Part shown: piece after piece, positions 44,744-53,473 of the stretch
Position numbering within the stretch: position 1 is the first letter of the stretch
Layout of the letters: every line of letters starts with the position of its first letter
Source: Faecalicatena orotica
Lineage (GTDB): Bacteria; Bacillota; Clostridia; Lachnospirales; Lachnospiraceae
Reading direction: 5' to 3'
DNA length: 64,000 nucleotides
Assembly (NCBI RefSeq): GCF_003149245.1
Contig: NZ_QGDL01000004.1
Coordinates: 124,001-188,000 of the forward strand
Notes under the pieces: model-generated
What the model saw: the letters and a program-made list of their open reading frames with translations, nothing else
Databases searched by the model: none
What the model was told of the DNA's origin: nothing
Made by a program: the position numbers and the translations under genes

Positions 44744-45688
44744 CTAGAAATAATCTGACATACTTCTTTCCACCTGAACGGCTGCGATTGCGCCGTCAGC
44801 AGCCGCTGTTACAACCTGTCTCAGGCTCTTGATGCGGACATCTCCTGCCGCATAAACACCCGGGATATTAGTATGCATATCAGCGTCTGTTTTGATGTAT
44901 CCTCTCTCGTCCATGTCAATGATTCCCTTGAACACGTCAGAGTTGGGAACTGTTCCAATGAACCCGAACAGGCCGAACATTCCATCATCCGGATCAGCCT
45001 CTACTGTTCTGATCTCTCCTGTCTTTACATTCTTCACTGTCATAGACTGAAGAATATCGTCACCGAAAAGCTCTTCCACTACAGAATCCCAGAAGAATTC
45101 GATCTTCGGATTAGCAAATGCCTTTTCCTGAATGGATTTTGCTGCACGCAGTTCATTACGTCTGTGGATAATGGTTACTTTTCTGGCAAACTTTGTGAGG
45201 TACATAGCCTCCTCAACTGCGGAGTCGCCGCCGCCTACTACATATACTTCAAAATCTTCAAAGAAATTAGCATCGCATGTTGCACAGTAAGACACACCCT
45301 TGCCCATAAACTCCCTCTCACCTTTACAGCCGATCGGTCTTGCGTGGGCTCCTGTTGCGATGATTACATTCTTAGCCTGATATTCTGCTTTCTCACTCTT
45401 TAAGATCTTTACTTCGCCTTCCAGTTCAACCTCTTTGATTGTATCAGATACGCGCTCTGCGCCAAACTTTTCAGCCTGCTGTGTCATTCTCTCGATCAGT
45501 GACGGGCCTGACTCCCCATCTACGATCTGTCCCGGATAGTTCTCGATCTCATCTGTGATCGCGATCTGTCCCCCGTCCTGTCCTTTTTCGATAATCAGTG
45601 TGGACAGACGGCTCCTGCCTGCATATAATCCTGCTGCAAGTCCTGCCGGGCCTGCTCCCAGAATAATAACGTCATATATTTTGCTCAT
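44744..45688 (-). CDS. trxB: Thioredoxin reductase of the glycine reductase system
   Basis: A 314-residue flavoenzyme passing electrons from NAD(P)H to TrxA. The FAD loop is ILGAGPAGLAAGLYAGRS (9-26), the redox-active cysteines are Cys135 and Cys138 (CATC), the NAD(P)H loop is VVGGGDSAVEEA, and the C-terminal FAD motif is GVYAAGDVR. The ribosome binding site GAAGGAGAGG is followed by a longish spacer. A hairpin at 45725-45765 separates it from grdB. Confidence 0.95.
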   Translation of the reverse strand: MSKIYDVIILGAGPAGLAAGLYAGRSRLSTLIIEKGQDGGQIAITDEIENYPGQIVDGESGPSLIERMTQQAEKFGAERVSDTIKEVELEGEVKILKSEKAEYQAKNVIIATGAHARPIGCKGEREFMGKGVSYCATCDANFFEDFEVYVVGGGDSAVEEAMYLTKFARKVTIIHRRNELRAAKSIQEKAFANPKIEFFWDSVVEELFGDDILQSMTVKNVKTGEIRTVEADPDDGMFGLFGFIGTVPNSDVFKGIIDMDERGYIKTDADMHTNIPGVYAAGDVRIKSLRQVVTAAADGAIAAVQVERSMSDYF

Positions 45689-45724
45689 AACGAAAGTTTC
45701 CTCTCCTTCGCGAATTCAATTGCA

Positions 45725-45765
45725 GGAGATACTTTCCTGATTACTATTATCAGGAAGGTATCCCC
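45725..45765 (-). other. Stem-loop between grdB and trxB
   Basis: Two 17-base arms (45725-45741 and 45749-45765) pair at all but about two positions around a 7-base loop. There is no T tract, so it is more likely an mRNA-processing or stabilising element than a terminator. Confidence 0.65.
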
Positions 45766-45774
45766 CTTTTTATT

Positions 45775-47085
45775 TTACTCGAAAATCTTCTGTCCGTCTA
45801 CTTCTGTTGTTAAAGCATTCAGTGCTTTTACAACAATCCTGCGGCGGAGTTCTTTTTCCTCTTCGTGGCTTAATGCCGGGTTTCCAAGAGGATGTGGTAT
45901 CGCGATAGCCGGAACGATTCTGTTCGCCCCTACTGTCATAGAAATCGGTGTTACAGTACAGATATGTACTACAGGGATTCCCGCTCTTTCCACTTCTTTC
46001 ACCATCGTTGCACCGCAACGAGTACAGGTGCCTCAGGTGGAGGTGAGGATGACTGCGTCTACGCCTGCCGCAAGCAGTTTCTGTGAAAATTCAGCAGCAA
46101 ATGCTTTTGAGTTGGCAACGGACGTACCATTCCCCGTTGTTGTATAGAATTTGTTATGCAGTTCCCCGATAACGCCTTCTTTTTCAAGGTCACGAAGCAC
46201 ATCTACAGGCAGTACCCTGTCTGAATCTTTGTTTGCGTATACCGGATCGTATCCGCCGTGTGCTGTCTCGTATGTCTCTTCTGTCAGGTCATATACACCT
46301 GTGATATCGTACTCTCCGTAGTGTGATGCACTGGAGCTTTCGATATGGTCCGGATTTCCTTTCGGAACAATACCGCCTGATGTTACAAGGGCGATCTTTG
46401 CATGAGCTAAATCCTTTACTGCCGGATTCGGGTCAACTCTGTCGAAGTCTGGCATCGGATACTCTGTTACGAACGGTTTGTCATTCAGTTTCTTAAGCAG
46501 CATCTTTACTGCCCTCTGTGAACCTCTTTCTTTTTCAAAGAAGTTTACACGGATGCCATTAGGCATGTAGCCTTCTTCTGCTGATGCACCGATCGGCTCG
46601 CCTTTTGCAAGCTTCAATGCCAGAGGTGCCATCTTAGAAACAGCGTCTCTCATACCTGCCGCATTGTTTTTCGTAGCAATCATATATACCTGGTTCTTGA
46701 ACATATCTGCACCAGGGTTCTCAACATACATACCTGTAAGTGCCGGGATTCCCAGTTCTTCCTGTACTGCAGCAGAGATCGTAGCACATGCCACGCCGTA
46801 ACGTCCTGCGTTGAATGCCGGTCCTGCGATAAATACATCCGGAGCCTGCTCTTTTACCATAGCCAGAATGTCTGCTTTTGCCTTCTCCAGGTTCTCATTG
46901 AAATAAGAGTCACCGCACACGATTGTAGCGATAATCTCTGCATCATCTTTAAAGCTGGCTGTCAGTGCCATACCCGGTCCAACAACCTCTCCTACACGGA
47001 TTTCTGCCGGATAATCAGCTTTTTCCTCTCCGCCAATCTGTGCGAAGAATTGATTAATATAATGAACAACTTTAATTTTAGCCAT
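45775..47085 (-). CDS. grdB: Glycine reductase component B gamma subunit, selenoprotein (Sec at in-frame TGA)
   Basis: The substrate-activating selenoprotein of component B, 436 residues when the TGA at 46033-46035 is read as selenocysteine. The frame from ATG 47085 ends at VDAVILTST, then TGA (codon 351), then GTCTRCGATMVKEVERAG and onward to the stop at 45775. The resulting UxxCxxC motif and the Sec position match known GrdB proteins (Sec about 350). Together with GrdE it binds glycine as a Schiff base and transfers it to GrdA. GGGGAGGAG precedes the start. Conventional calling would split it into two pieces. Confidence 0.97.
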
Positions 47086-47100
47086 TTCTTCTCCTCCCCG

Positions 47101-48381
47101 CTATCTTGCACTCAGCTTGTTAAAGCCAGTTTCGTTTGTTGCGCCTGTGATAACCTGAAGCTCAACTTCCAAGCTTCCATCCTCGCGAAGAGTCTCTTCA
47201 CTTGCACCTGCGATCTTAGTTACATAGTCCAGAGTACCGATCACCTTGTCCAGTTTAGGAAGAATGATCACCTGGTTTGCATTTCCGCCTGTGATAACAG
47301 CATCTGCTGCCGGGTCTGCGTCTGCGAGAGACTGGGATTTACCGTCACGTCCTGCATACTCATCTGTGATGATAACAGTCTTAACGCCTTCTGCCTCAAT
47401 CTTCTTGCAGTTCAGGATCAGGTCTGTATCCGGATTTCCGAATCCTTCCTGAGAAACGATAACGCCGTCCAGATCAAGCATCTTGCAGAGCTTTGCTGTC
47501 CAGTCGGATGAACGGAGCTTGTCAGCTAAGTACACGTTCTCATTTGTAATGATCTGGCATACAAAGTTCAGAGTTTTTCCGTGCTGTTCGAATAAATCAT
47601 GTACAACCGGATTGTTCAGGTGTACATATGTCGGGTTCTTGTCACATGCAGATACGCAGTTTCCTGATACAATCGCGCCGTCCATGATCTCTGTCGGGCT
47701 TAAGATTGTAGGAACGATTCTCTTTGCGTCTACGCCGTAAACATATGTGTCATGCAGAAGCCCCTGGCTCTGCAGCATCTGTACATATGCAACTCTCGGA
47801 AGGTCAGGATACTTCTCAATACCTTCTTTAATCGTGCATGTCTCATATACTTTTGTCTCATCAGGTGTCAGGTCGCGAGCTAATTCCCCAATATAAACTG
47901 CAACCCTGAATCCTGCAAGTCTCACTGCTTTTTCATAATCATGAGGTTCGATTCCCTCTTCCGGTTCACATACCATAACCAGGTTCTGTGTCTTTGAGAA
48001 TGGTGTATATTCTGCTCCGGGGCCTGTCATATCAATGATACCTTCCTGGAATCCAACGATCTTGCCCGCTGTTACAACAGCCATTCCTTTCAGTGCATAA
48101 GTCTTGCCTTCTCCGACTGTATCAGTCTTAGAGATGACGCCAGGGAAAATTCCTCCTCTTCCCTCAACTTTTACTCTCGGTTCAATAACATCCTTTACCG
48201 GTGTGATTCTTACTGACTCTCCCGGTCTCGCAATATCAAGTGATACACTCTTAATCTTTTCCTCCTCCAGAGCAACTGCCTTCACAGCCTCCTCGGATAC
48301 ATAAAGGACTCCGTCTTCAATCTTTGACTCCGGTCCGAACTGGATATCCTTAATGTAAATGTGTCCCATTTCTAATCTCAC
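47101..48381 (-). CDS. grdE: Glycine reductase component B precursor (alpha and beta subunits)
   Basis: A 426-residue proprotein that cleaves itself between Asn241 and Cys242 in VSGNCVSACDK. Cleavage makes the 25- and 22-kDa subunits of component B and the carbonyl group that binds glycine. Cys242 is the same position reported for Clostridium sticklandii GrdE. The start is GTG 48381 with GAGGAGGG 9 bases upstream and the typical beginning MRLEMGHIYIKDIQFG. It is followed by grdB after 15 bases. The absence of sarcosine (GrdFG) or betaine (GrdHI) genes marks this as the glycine-specific system. Confidence 0.96.
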   Translation of the reverse strand: MRLEMGHIYIKDIQFGPESKIEDGVLYVSEEAVKAVALEEEKIKSVSLDIARPGESVRITPVKDVIEPRVKVEGRGGIFPGVISKTDTVGEGKTYALKGMAVVTAGKIVGFQEGIIDMTGPGAEYTPFSKTQNLVMVCEPEEGIEPHDYEKAVRLAGFRVAVYIGELARDLTPDETKVYETCTIKEGIEKYPDLPRVAYVQMLQSQGLLHDTYVYGVDAKRIVPTILSPTEIMDGAIVSGNCVSACDKNPTYVHLNNPVVHDLFEQHGKTLNFVCQIITNENVYLADKLRSSDWTAKLCKMLDLDGVIVSQEGFGNPDTDLILNCKKIEAEGVKTVIITDEYAGRDGKSQSLADADPAADAVITGGNANQVIILPKLDKVIGTLDYVTKIAGASEETLREDGSLEVELQVITGATNETGFNKLSAR

Positions 48382-48535
48382 TTGTCATGCCCTCCTCTCA
48401 ATTATTTGATTACTATTCGCAGGTGCGAACAGTATCAGCATTTTCATAGTTTTCGTACAACTAGGCGATTCAAAACCTCTTTTGAACTTACTGGCGCTGG
48501 TGCTTCTCTTTGCAGCCGCCGCCATGTGCACCGGC

Positions 48536-48922
48536 CTACCAAAGGTCGGCTGATGCCAATCCACTTTCTAACAGGGTCCAGTCAATCATCTGAAAGTCTT
48601 TGTACACCCCGGCGCCGTACTTGTCTGACTTAAATTCAAACTTCCGGCAGGCCTGGATGGCACTTTCAATGATCTGTACGGACCAGTCATCCATCTTCTC
48701 CTTTCCTTTTGTAATTAGAATTGATTTGTATGGTGTTTCATTCGGCTTTACGCTTCCTGATAACGGATGTGTTAAAAGCCGGTGACCATCGTGGATTCTG
48801 TCTCTGACGTCTTTTAGAATCTCTTCGTAAGAAATCTCCCTGTATATGACTTCGTGCCCGTCTTTCAGCTTTTCAAAAACAAGTGGATTGTTGGTTATGA
48901 CTATGTAGTTGCCTTTGCTCAT
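48536..48922 (-). CDS. grdX: GrdX family protein
   Basis: A 128-residue protein of unknown function always linked with glycine reductase operons. The sequence MSKGNYIVITNNPLVFEKL, then GHRLLTHPLSGSVKPNETPYKSILI and IESAIQACRKF, is characteristic. The start at 48922 was chosen because AAAGGAGAAG precedes it; the frame extends upstream to 48976 through a T-rich leader stretch with no ribosome binding site. It is the first gene after the glycine riboswitch. Confidence 0.92.
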   Translation of the reverse strand: MSKGNYIVITNNPLVFEKLKDGHEVIYREISYEEILKDVRDRIHDGHRLLTHPLSGSVKPNETPYKSILITKGKEKMDDWSVQIIESAIQACRKFEFKSDKYGAGVYKDFQMIDWTLLESGLASADLW

Positions 48923-49064
48923 GTTACCCTTCTTCTCCTTTGGCTTTTCAAAGATAAAAAAAGACAATTTAAACACGCCCGTGTATAAATCGTCCTCCTT
49001 TCTGTTTGTTTGCCCTGATTCCTTTGTTTTAAAAAGCGCTCAGCACAAGATTCAGAATGTGGTA

Positions 49065-49170
49065 CGTTTCCCAGTCCTTTTGCCTGAAAGTTTCACCCGT
49101 ATACGTTCACCCTCGTATACATGGCTTGCCTCTTCGGCGGCCGGTCTGCCCGGCTCTCTCTTGAAAAACA
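49065..49170 (-). promoter_or_regulatory. Glycine riboswitch (one aptamer visible)
   Basis: Read on the minus strand, the leader contains CAAGAGAGAGCCGGGC, the core GCCGCCGAAGAGGCAAGCC, a variable AT-rich arm, and GTGAAACTTTCAGGCAAAAG followed by GAC. These are the conserved parts of a glycine aptamer in the right order. A second aptamer, common in tandem forms, is not seen on either side. Binding of glycine should raise expression of the grd operon. A weak ACACG/CGTGT hairpin followed by seven T (about 48959-48985) lies before grdX and could be the expression platform. Confidence 0.93.
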
Positions 49171-49228
49171 TCATCCCACTATGCAGTTTACTTATAGACA
49201 ACTAGAACCCAGTCTATTGCCTGTTTCT

Positions 49229-49257
49229 ATAATAACCAATTGTTAAAAAATTTGCAA
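49229..49257 (-). promoter_or_regulatory. Promoter of the glycine reductase operon
   Basis: Minus strand TTGCAA (49252-49257), 17 bases, TATTAT (49229-49234), about 60 bases before the riboswitch. Beyond this and the riboswitch, the 486-base gap 48923-49408 shows nothing else I recognise. Confidence 0.7.
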
Positions 49258-49408
49258 GCTCTCAGGAAAAATTTCATCAAATTAGTTATTCTGCACAACC
49301 TGTTTCCCTGTTTGTTCCCGTTTTTCCGTTCCAGAAATCCAATACATTTATGCAGATTGTATAAAAGAATATTTCTATACTATTTATAGACATTTTCAAT
49401 AACTGATA

Positions 49409-50164
49409 TCAGCCAAGCTTTTTATTCCTATACTCATTGGCAGACATTTCTGTATACTTCTTAAAGACTCTTGAAAAGTGTGCAATATCCAAAAATCCGA
49501 CCATCTCCGCCACATCACCGACTCTTAAAGAAGGGTCCTTCAGAAGCTGTTTCGCCTCTTTTACCCTGATCTCATTCAGGAGTTCGCTGAAGCTCTTCTT
49601 CATATGCTTATTCAGGAGTTTGCTGAGATGCCACTGGCTCACATACATCTTGTCAGCCAGCTCGGATAAGGTAACCTTTTCCGCATAATGATTCTGCATA
49701 TATTCCATAGCATTCTTTACGATAAAGCTTCCCGCAGTTCCTTCGGAATCCTCTTCCGTGTCCTCATGCCCTGCCGCTTCCGGCTGTTTCTTCTTCAGTT
49801 CGCTTACCATGAATTGAACGGCCTCTTCCAGTTCGGTGAGGTTGGATGGTTTTAAAAGGAATCTGCATACACCTAGACGGATGGCGGTCTGCGCGTAATC
49901 AAAGTCCCGGTAGCCTGTGAGTATGGCGATCATGGCATCGGGCTGTTCCACGCGGATTGCCGCGATCATCTTCAATCCGTCCATGCCCGGCATGGCGATG
50001 TCTGAGAAGATGATATCCGGTTCCTGTTCCCGGATCACCTTCACGCCCTCCATGCCGTCATATGCAGTCCCGGACAGACGGCAGCCGTATTCTTCCCACT
50101 TAATCACACGGGACAAGCCTTCGACTATAATCGGCTCATCATCGATAATTACAACTTTATACAT
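49409..50164 (-). CDS. YesN-type response regulator (REC plus AraC HTH)
   Basis: A 251-residue transcription factor. The receiver domain (1-120) has the acidic pair DDE (8-10), phosphorylated Asp55 (IIFSDIAMPG) and the conserved KP in FLLKPS. A charged linker rich in Glu (125-145) leads to an AraC DNA-binding domain (about 150-248) with SELADKMYVSQWHLSKLLNK and VGFLDIAHFSRVFKKY. Its partner is the sensor kinase at 53474-55243. It is the last gene of the chitobiose-type locus and probably activates it. Confidence 0.92.
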   Translation of the reverse strand: MYKVVIIDDEPIIVEGLSRVIKWEEYGCRLSGTAYDGMEGVKVIREQEPDIIFSDIAMPGMDGLKMIAAIRVEQPDAMIAILTGYRDFDYAQTAIRLGVCRFLLKPSNLTELEEAVQFMVSELKKKQPEAAGHEDTEEDSEGTAGSFIVKNAMEYMQNHYAEKVTLSELADKMYVSQWHLSKLLNKHMKKSFSELLNEIRVKEAKQLLKDPSLRVGDVAEMVGFLDIAHFSRVFKKYTEMSANEYRNKKLG

Positions 50165-50198
50165 TTTCCCACCCTCATAAACAAGGCGTCCTGCGGAT

Positions 50199-51065
50199 CT
50201 ACCCTTTGATGGCTCCTGCAGTCATACCTTTGATAATATGCTTCTGTAATATAATATACACAATTATGACCGGAATGACAACTAATGCTACCGCTGCCGC
50301 CATAAGTCCGTAGTTGGTTCCCTCCATAGCAGTCAGCTCGTTCAGAAGGCGGGTGATGGCCCTCTGTTCCGGCAGGCGCAGCAGGAACATCTGTGTAAAC
50401 AGGTCATTATAACTCCACAGGAATGAGAAAATCGCTACTGTCGCAAAAGAAGGTTTTGTCAGCGGCATCACCACCTTGAAGAAAATCTGGTAGGCATTGC
50501 ACCCTTCCATGTATGCGGCTTCTTCCAGTTCAATTGGAAGAGACTTGATATAACCGCTCAGCACCACGATCGCAAATGACAGGTTCCCCGCGATCTGGGG
50601 CAGTGCCACGGATAAGAGGGAGAGCCACAGATTGTTTGTGTTGGCGATATGTATCGAATTCAGCATTCTGAATACCGGGATGATCGTCGAGAACACAGGG
50701 AACATCATGCCTGCTATGATCAGTGAGTAAACAAATTTCTTTAACCGGAAGCTGTAGCGGACGATGGCAAAGGATGCCAGCCCTGCCAGCAGCACTACGA
50801 CAAGCGCTACGGTACAGGATATGATAATACTGTTCCGGTAAGCACTGAATATATTCAAACGTTCAAAGGCAGTTTTATAGTTAGATGTTGTAAACAGATC
50901 ACCGACCGGCAGGGAAAATGAATTTGCCAGAATCTCGTTTTTTGCTTTAAATGAGTTCATGATGATCCAGAATATCGGATAAATTGTTGTCAGGGCCCAG
51001 AAGATGAGAATTGCATAAATCACTATCATGCCGGGTGACATACGTTTCTTTGTTTTTGTTTTCAT
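50199..51065 (-). CDS. Carbohydrate ABC transporter permease (MalG type)
   Basis: A 288-residue inner permease subunit with six predicted membrane helices. The EAA loop that contacts the ATPase is LPIELEEAAYMEGCNAYQIFFKVVMPLTKP (about 178-207, quoted in its key part EEAAYMEG). The N-terminal polybasic MKTKTKKR is normal. It pairs with the MalF-type permease 15 bases upstream. No ATPase gene is in the locus, so a shared MsmX-type ATPase elsewhere is expected, as usual for CUT1 systems. Confidence 0.92.
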   Translation of the reverse strand: MKTKTKKRMSPGMIVIYAILIFWALTTIYPIFWIIMNSFKAKNEILANSFSLPVGDLFTTSNYKTAFERLNIFSAYRNSIIISCTVALVVVLLAGLASFAIVRYSFRLKKFVYSLIIAGMMFPVFSTIIPVFRMLNSIHIANTNNLWLSLLSVALPQIAGNLSFAIVVLSGYIKSLPIELEEAAYMEGCNAYQIFFKVVMPLTKPSFATVAIFSFLWSYNDLFTQMFLLRLPEQRAITRLLNELTAMEGTNYGLMAAAVALVVIPVIIVYIILQKHIIKGMTAGAIKG

Positions 51066-51079
51066 GCCTTATCTCCTTC

Positions 51080-51967
51080 TTAGTAATCTGCTTCTTTGAA
51101 CACTTTGTTGACGATTTTAGAGGTTACAATTCCAAGCACTACGATCACGACTGCGATTGCAGAGCTGTAGTCTACATTTTTCGTATTAAATGCCTGATAG
51201 TACATATAGGTACCGGTCAGCCATGTTTTGCCTAGCGGCATGCCCTTCGGGAACATAACCCACGGCAGGTCAAATACCTTCAGCGCTCCTGTTACTGCCA
51301 GGACAACGCATGTGCAGATGACGTTTCTCAGCATCGGCAGTGTAATATACCTGATCCTCTGCCATCTTGTTGCACCGTCGATAGATGCGGATTCATATAA
51401 TTCTTCCGGAATATTGTTGAGTCCGGTAATAAGGATTACAAAATAAAAACCTACATACTGCCACATAACCGGAAGCAGCATGATAACCAGCGCGTGTGCC
51501 GTATCTTTCCAGTCAGTCAGGGTTCCTTTTCCAAGGAATTCTAAAAGCTGGTTGACCATTCCCTTGTCATACAGGAAGATCAGGTTAAACATCAGACCTA
51601 ATGCGGTAGCTGAGATAACAATCGGGAAGAAAAATACGGTACGGAAGAATTTTGCCCCCTTTTTGATGTTATCAACCATCAGTGCAAGTGCGACTGCGAT
51701 TCCGACCTGGCCGACAATTGTTACAAGCATCATGATAATTGTGTTTAAGATTGCGGTCCGCATATTCGGGTCGTTGAACATTTTTACATAGTTCGTATAC
51801 CAGGGGTCGTTCCATCCCTTGCTTGCAGCACCGAGGCTGGAAATATTCTGGAAACTGTTCAGAATATTTTTAACAAATGGATAGTAAAGAAAAATCACCA
51901 TGAATATGAATGCCGGTATCAGGAACACAAACAGCGGTTTTTTGTTTCTGTATATATTAGATTCCAT
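51080..51967 (-). CDS. Carbohydrate ABC transporter permease (MalF type)
   Basis: A 295-residue permease subunit with six hydrophobic segments and the EAA-like loop IPEELYESASIDGATRWQRI (about 195-214). It follows the binding protein gene after a strong hairpin (51991-52041), the usual arrangement that lets the binding protein be made in excess. The start ATG 51967 has AGGAGGCAG upstream. Confidence 0.92.
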   Translation of the reverse strand: MESNIYRNKKPLFVFLIPAFIFMVIFLYYPFVKNILNSFQNISSLGAASKGWNDPWYTNYVKMFNDPNMRTAILNTIIMMLVTIVGQVGIAVALALMVDNIKKGAKFFRTVFFFPIVISATALGLMFNLIFLYDKGMVNQLLEFLGKGTLTDWKDTAHALVIMLLPVMWQYVGFYFVILITGLNNIPEELYESASIDGATRWQRIRYITLPMLRNVICTCVVLAVTGALKVFDLPWVMFPKGMPLGKTWLTGTYMYYQAFNTKNVDYSSAIAVVIVVLGIVTSKIVNKVFKEADY

Positions 51968-51990
51968 GACTCTGCCTCCTACTGAGTTTT

Positions 51991-52041
51991 AAAAACCGGA
52001 GGCGTGTCTGTTCACGGTTCTCACAGACACGCGCCCCGGTT
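51991..52041 (-). terminator. Hairpin between binding-protein and permease genes
   Basis: Minus strand AACCGGGGCGCGTGTCTG pairs with CAGACACGCCTCCGGTT around a 13-base loop, then TTTTT. It is probably a partial terminator and 3' stabiliser of the binding-protein message. Confidence 0.85.
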
Positions 52042-52054
52042 ATAAGTTTTATGC

Positions 52055-53395
52055 CTATTCTGCTGTCTGTTCTGCGTACATCTCAAGACCTTCCGCTACA
52101 GCGTCCTTTGCACTGACTTCTCCTGTAACGATCTGAGGCATACCGTCGAATGTTGATACCCTGCATTCTCCGTTGAAAATATCCTGTACTGCACCTGTCA
52201 GGGATGAAACACCTGCCATCATGTCAATGGCCTTGATCTGAAGGGAGTTAAACTCTGCATCATCTACTTCCGGAGCTTCCTTTAAGGCAGATGCTGTGTG
52301 CTGTGCGAATTTTGCAACCATATCGTCTGTTGTCATGTACTCTACGAATTTAACGGCTGCGTCTCTCTTAGCTTCATCGTCCCATGCTTTCTTTGTGATG
52401 TAATATCCTTCAGAAAGTCCGCCGATCAGGTCTGTTGCTTTTCTTTCCCCGTTAGTCGGAACATAAGTAACTGTGAATTTATCCAGTTTGTCTTTATCAA
52501 GTGTGGATGCATCATCCGGGTCTGACTGGCATGCTGAAGCGATACCGCCTACTTTCCATGAACCATCAATTAAGAATCCGGCTTTTCCGCTTGTAAACAG
52601 TGCAAATGTCTCATCATCTTTTGCTGATAATGTGTTTTCCGGGAAATATCCTTTTTCATACAGTTTCTTAATATCTTCCATACCTTCTACCCAGCCAGGT
52701 CCGTTGCCTTCATCTACACTCTTTGGAACCTCGAGATGGCTGTCAAGTGAAGTGTGGTTGAAGATACTGTATTCCCACCAGTAATGAGGGATCTCACCCA
52801 GTGCAGATGCGATCGGCGTGTAGCCTGCTGCTTTGATCTTCTCACAGTCTGCCTCGAAATCAGCCCATGTATAATCTGCTCCCGGAACTTCCACGCCTGC
52901 TGCATCCAGAACTTCTGTATTACAGAAGAGGCCTTCCCAGTATCCGTTTACCGGAACCGCATATTTCACATCATCTACCAGTGATGCCGGTATCAGGTCG
53001 TCATTCATATTAGATGCATAGCCTGGATATTCAGCCCTGATATCATCTATAGAAATAACTTTTCCTTCTTCGATGAATGAATTTGCATCTGCCCCGTTAA
53101 AAAAGAACAGTACGTCCGGTTCTGAACCAGCCTGGAAATCTGTCTCGATACGTGCCTTAAATGTTTCGTCTGAAACCGCGGATGAATCGTTAATCTTGAT
53201 TCCAGTCTCTTCCTCAAATGCGGAAACGGCTTCTTTATAATTCGGTGCATTTCCATCTTCACCGGCAAATGTTGTTGTGACGCTTAAAGATAACTCCTCG
53301 TCCTTGCTGTCGCTTCCCTTTTTGGAACCACACCCTGCTGCCATTGTTCCAACCATTGCTGTTACAAGTAAAATTGAAACCACTTTTTTCTTCAT
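52055..53395 (-). CDS. Carbohydrate ABC transporter substrate-binding lipoprotein
   Basis: A 446-residue extracellular sugar receptor (CUT1, family 1). The signal peptide MKKKVVSILLVTAMVGTMAA is followed by lipidated Cys22. The mature region shows the SBP pattern AVSAFEEETGIKIN and GKAGFLIDGSWKVGG. Aromatic residues expected for disaccharide stacking are frequent (YWEGLF, HYWWEYS). The GH94 phosphorylase in the same locus suggests chitobiose or a short chitin oligomer as ligand; this is inference. Confidence 0.9.
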   Translation of the reverse strand: MKKKVVSILLVTAMVGTMAAGCGSKKGSDSKDEELSLSVTTTFAGEDGNAPNYKEAVSAFEEETGIKINDSSAVSDETFKARIETDFQAGSEPDVLFFFNGADANSFIEEGKVISIDDIRAEYPGYASNMNDDLIPASLVDDVKYAVPVNGYWEGLFCNTEVLDAAGVEVPGADYTWADFEADCEKIKAAGYTPIASALGEIPHYWWEYSIFNHTSLDSHLEVPKSVDEGNGPGWVEGMEDIKKLYEKGYFPENTLSAKDDETFALFTSGKAGFLIDGSWKVGGIASACQSDPDDASTLDKDKLDKFTVTYVPTNGERKATDLIGGLSEGYYITKKAWDDEAKRDAAVKFVEYMTTDDMVAKFAQHTASALKEAPEVDDAEFNSLQIKAIDMMAGVSSLTGAVQDIFNGECRVSTFDGMPQIVTGEVSAKDAVAEGLEMYAEQTAE

Positions 53396-53473
53396 AACTT
53401 CTCCTCCAATCGCTTATACATTCTGTATAATTTATACTTTTATTATGACGTTTTTTTAGGAAAAGTGAATAAC

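Noticed and set aside
48416-48429. Palindrome TTCGCAGGTGCGAA between grdX and grdE
   Set aside because: The two-base centre is too small for an RNA loop and no second copy was noticed, so no function is claimed.
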